Origin: Syngnathus acus
Taxonomy: Eukaryota; Chordata; Actinopteri; Syngnathiformes; Syngnathidae
Reading direction: 5' to 3'
DNA length: 64,000 bases
Assembly (NCBI RefSeq): GCF_901709675.1
Contig: NC_051087.1
Location: 7,123,319 to 7,187,318, forward strand
Shown one piece after another: positions 61,301 through 64,000 of this stretch. Under the pieces are notes generated by a model that did not search any database, was not told the DNA's origin, and saw nothing but the letters and a program-made list of their open reading frames with translations. The number at the start of each line of letters is the position of its first letter. Position 1 is the stretch's first letter. Both the position numbers and the translations under genes were made by a program.

Positions 61301-64000
61301 CATGTTTGTTTGAAATACATTTAGCTGATAAATGCAGTGAGCTGCGATGTCACAAGATACTTTCTAAAAATTGTTTAGCTATATGATAAACAACAAACCG
61401 CATGACCGTCCACACATTCATTTTTTCCCTGGTTTCCATTTATCCCTTGTGTATTTTTATAAACGCTAAATATTCAGCATGACCTCATCCACCAGAAGAG
61501 AAAGACAAGGACATGTTTGTGGTGCCTGGTCAGTTCACATAACCCCAATTTTGTGCTTCATGATGCGGTCAGTGGTGTTTTCCTTTCTTTCATAACAGCA
61601 TGTGTCTGTTTCTCTGATGTGTGTGCGTGCGTGTGTGTGTTGCTTTTATATAGTTTCGATGTTACATTTAAGCAGCAAAGACGAGGCCTCCCAAGTGAGT
61701 AGAACTAAAAATAGACTAGAGCAGGTGATTCATTGAAATTCCAGCAGGCATACCTCCAGCCTTAATGGATGCAAGGAGGAGTCCATTTCATCTGTTCACC
61801 AAATATTTTAATGAAATAGCACTTTGTATAATTAAATATGCCCAGTGGAGCAAAGCAGCCTCACTGAAAACAATAAACTTTCAATTTCGTCAGCGTTCCT
61901 TCTGAATAATGAGATGTTCTGACGTGAGTGTTACTGTCTCTTACCTTGACACATTGAACCATTCATCATGCCACAAAATGTGTTTTCGCACAGCCCATGC
62001 AAATAAATCACAATTGGAAAATCTCTTGTGAAGATTTTTTTGAGTCCGCAGTAAACAGGTTTCATCACCCAGCCAATTATGATGGGAATTTGGACACTGT
62101 ATGCACATTGTCACAATTGCCGGTGCACTTTCCTTAATGAAATCATCAAATGTGTTTCATGAACCACATGTATTTTTTACTTCTTTTGATTGCATTGTTG
62201 GTTAAAAAAAGTAATTATGTTCAGCCCAATGTAGAACAGAGTGCCATTAAGAGGAGTCAAAAAGTACAACTGGTTCATGAAGCAAATTTGAAGCATCACT
62301 ACTTTGTACCATCAATTATTCCTGATTCAAGTTAAAAATATAAAAAGATTGATTTGATTTGAATCTGATGTTTTTGGGCTTTACATCGTATCTCGGTTGA
62401 CATTGGCTCCAAAGTTTTTCATCAAAGTAAAACATCTGAATTGGACCAGTTCCCTTTGGTCTGGGAATCATGGATTTTGTTGTCAAATTCTTCCCAGAAC
62501 TCGAAAAAATGTCAATATCATACACTTTTTGAGTGAGATTAACTTTTGTTTTGAGATTGACCTTGACGGCAACTCTCTCAGTCTCTGTAAAAAAAAAACT
62601 CAATTTGGGTTCCGCCCCCCACTCTGAGCTCCTTCTCATTGTTCAATATTTTTGAGCCCTCCAGGGGTATCATGATCCCGCCTCTGAATACCCGATCCTA
62701 AAACACTAACCTTGCGTTTTTGCAGCATAATGCCTTCCTGCAGCATACCCGGTGCTGCAGGTGAAGTTTAAATAAGTGATAGGCAGGAATTGATTGATAT
62801 TCCAGAAGGATCTTCGCTGTGGGGGCATTAAATGCTTCCGTCTCATATCCATATAAGTGAAGAAAGATCTGGCTCTTCCTTTTTATCTGCACTACTGATC
62901 ATGACATTGGACATACCTGCACAAAATAGGAATATCCAGGGCCTTACTTTTATAAAAATTCCAATTTTGAAGGATGTTTTTTTATCAAGAATAACTATCG
63001 TCTGTCAAGGGCAAGTGGTGCTTTTTATTCTATTATAGTAGTGTTATTCCAAAATGACATCTGATTTTGGTGATTCCCTGAAGAAAATATGCATCGAGAA
63101 ACCTATTTTCAGTGTTTACCGTTTGAGTCTTAATGGAAACGCTTCGCCGATCATGGAAAGGTTCTACTCGTGTGGCTTCTATGAATTGCATCATCTTTTC
63201 TCATAGTTGGGACAATTAGAAGTTTAGGATTTATCTTAAGTCATCAACATACTATGATTCGGGCCGTTGATTTTGTGTTGCCAACAGTATTTTAGGTAGC
63301 TACAGATTCCCGTTTTTGGTGTTCATATGTGGCTTCACAATGAAGGCCATTCATTGGCCATTGGTGGTGACCTCGTTCTTTTCAAAGGACATGGTGATGA
63401 TTGCAGAAACTGCTGCTCCCCCACAATCTGAGCAGATTTAAATGCATCTTGTATTAAATCTTAAAGGGATTGTGCAGGTAATGCTGTGGATGTTTTTGTT
63501 ATAAATCAAATGATATTTTTAGAGCAGACGGATAACATCAATGAATATCAAGAAGCAAATGAGGCTGATGAGCTATTGCTGTCAACACTGTTCTACATGG
63601 AGTGTCACGATGTGGAGTCATATCCAGAAATAGACCATTGTTTTTTGTCCTCCATATATTTTATCAATCAAACGTCTGATTTGTTGTACACTAATTAGCA
63701 TATTGCTGTTTTGATGCCTCACACTTTTAATTTGTATTTGTGCACACAAGTCACAAGTGTATCAGTTTGTTCTGCACTGCTCAAGTGTTTCAAATATGAT
63801 ATTTCATTATCATTTTTCAGCCATGAAAAATCCTTTTCTATACTCCTGCATAAGTAATTAGGGCGAAGTATTATTTTGTCAGAACTGTCAGTAAAGCACA
63901 ATTTGTGTAAACAGTAAGGAAAAGCTTTTGGTTGGTCCAAAGAGATTGACTTTTAAATGACACCGCTTTACCTACTATGCTGTAAAGACCAGAACTCAGT
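55351..64000. other. Gene-free intergenic region
   Basis: No coding exon, RNA gene or complete transposon recognised. Open frames are short and have no protein features. Short simple repeats occur (TTTA units near 59699-59723). Blocks around 58040-58160 and 61790-62010 have non-repetitive, TAAT-rich composition like that of conserved regulatory DNA, but this cannot be tested here. Confidence 0.55.

Overview
The window is vertebrate nuclear DNA, almost certainly from a teleost fish and probably a percomorph. The evidence is split genes with GT-AG introns, dense CA/GT and GGAT microsatellites, small non-autonomous DNA transposons and worn dispersed repeats of types common in fish. There is no prokaryotic operon, phage, plasmid or CRISPR feature. 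Gene identities come from reading the conceptual proteins and comparing them with family members from memory; no database search was run.

Five protein-coding genes were resolved. (1) ndst3-like (+, 1-19529, 5' part outside the window) is the C-terminal half of a heparan sulfate N-deacetylase/N-sulfotransferase in ten exons. (2) prss12 (-, 36915-22962) encodes neurotrypsin in thirteen exons: signal peptide, kringle, four SRCR domains and a trypsin-type protease, 832 residues. (3) mettl14 (+, 38546-41734) encodes the non-catalytic subunit of the m6A RNA methyltransferase in eleven exons, 454 residues. (4) A single-exon aminergic GPCR (+, 44870-45937) looks TAAR-like in its first half and 5-HT4-like in its second. 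(5) adra1d (-, 53265-47225) is an alpha-1D adrenergic receptor in two exons, 494 residues.

The order and orientation ndst3(+) prss12(-) mettl14(+) match human 4q26 as I recall it. The GPCR pair after mettl14 does not (human has SEC24D there), which suggests a lineage-specific junction. prss12 and mettl14 are divergent with about 1.6 kb between start codons; ndst3 and prss12 converge. From 53.3 to 64 kb I see no gene, only repeats, including one clear hAT-type non-autonomous element. The genes do not form one pathway. ndst3 acts in Golgi heparan sulfate synthesis, prss12 is a secreted synaptic protease, mettl14 is a nuclear RNA-modification factor, and the last two are amine receptors.

The most unusual points are these. 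One ndst3 exon carries three apparent single-base deletions that cancel in frame but scramble the stretch holding the catalytic glutamate. The ndst3 stop codon lies inside a 64-65 bp dispersed repeat whose other copy is in an earlier intron of the same gene. mettl14 intron 1 uses a GC donor. The amine receptor combines TAAR and 5-HT4 features. I found no convincing new multi-gene system here.
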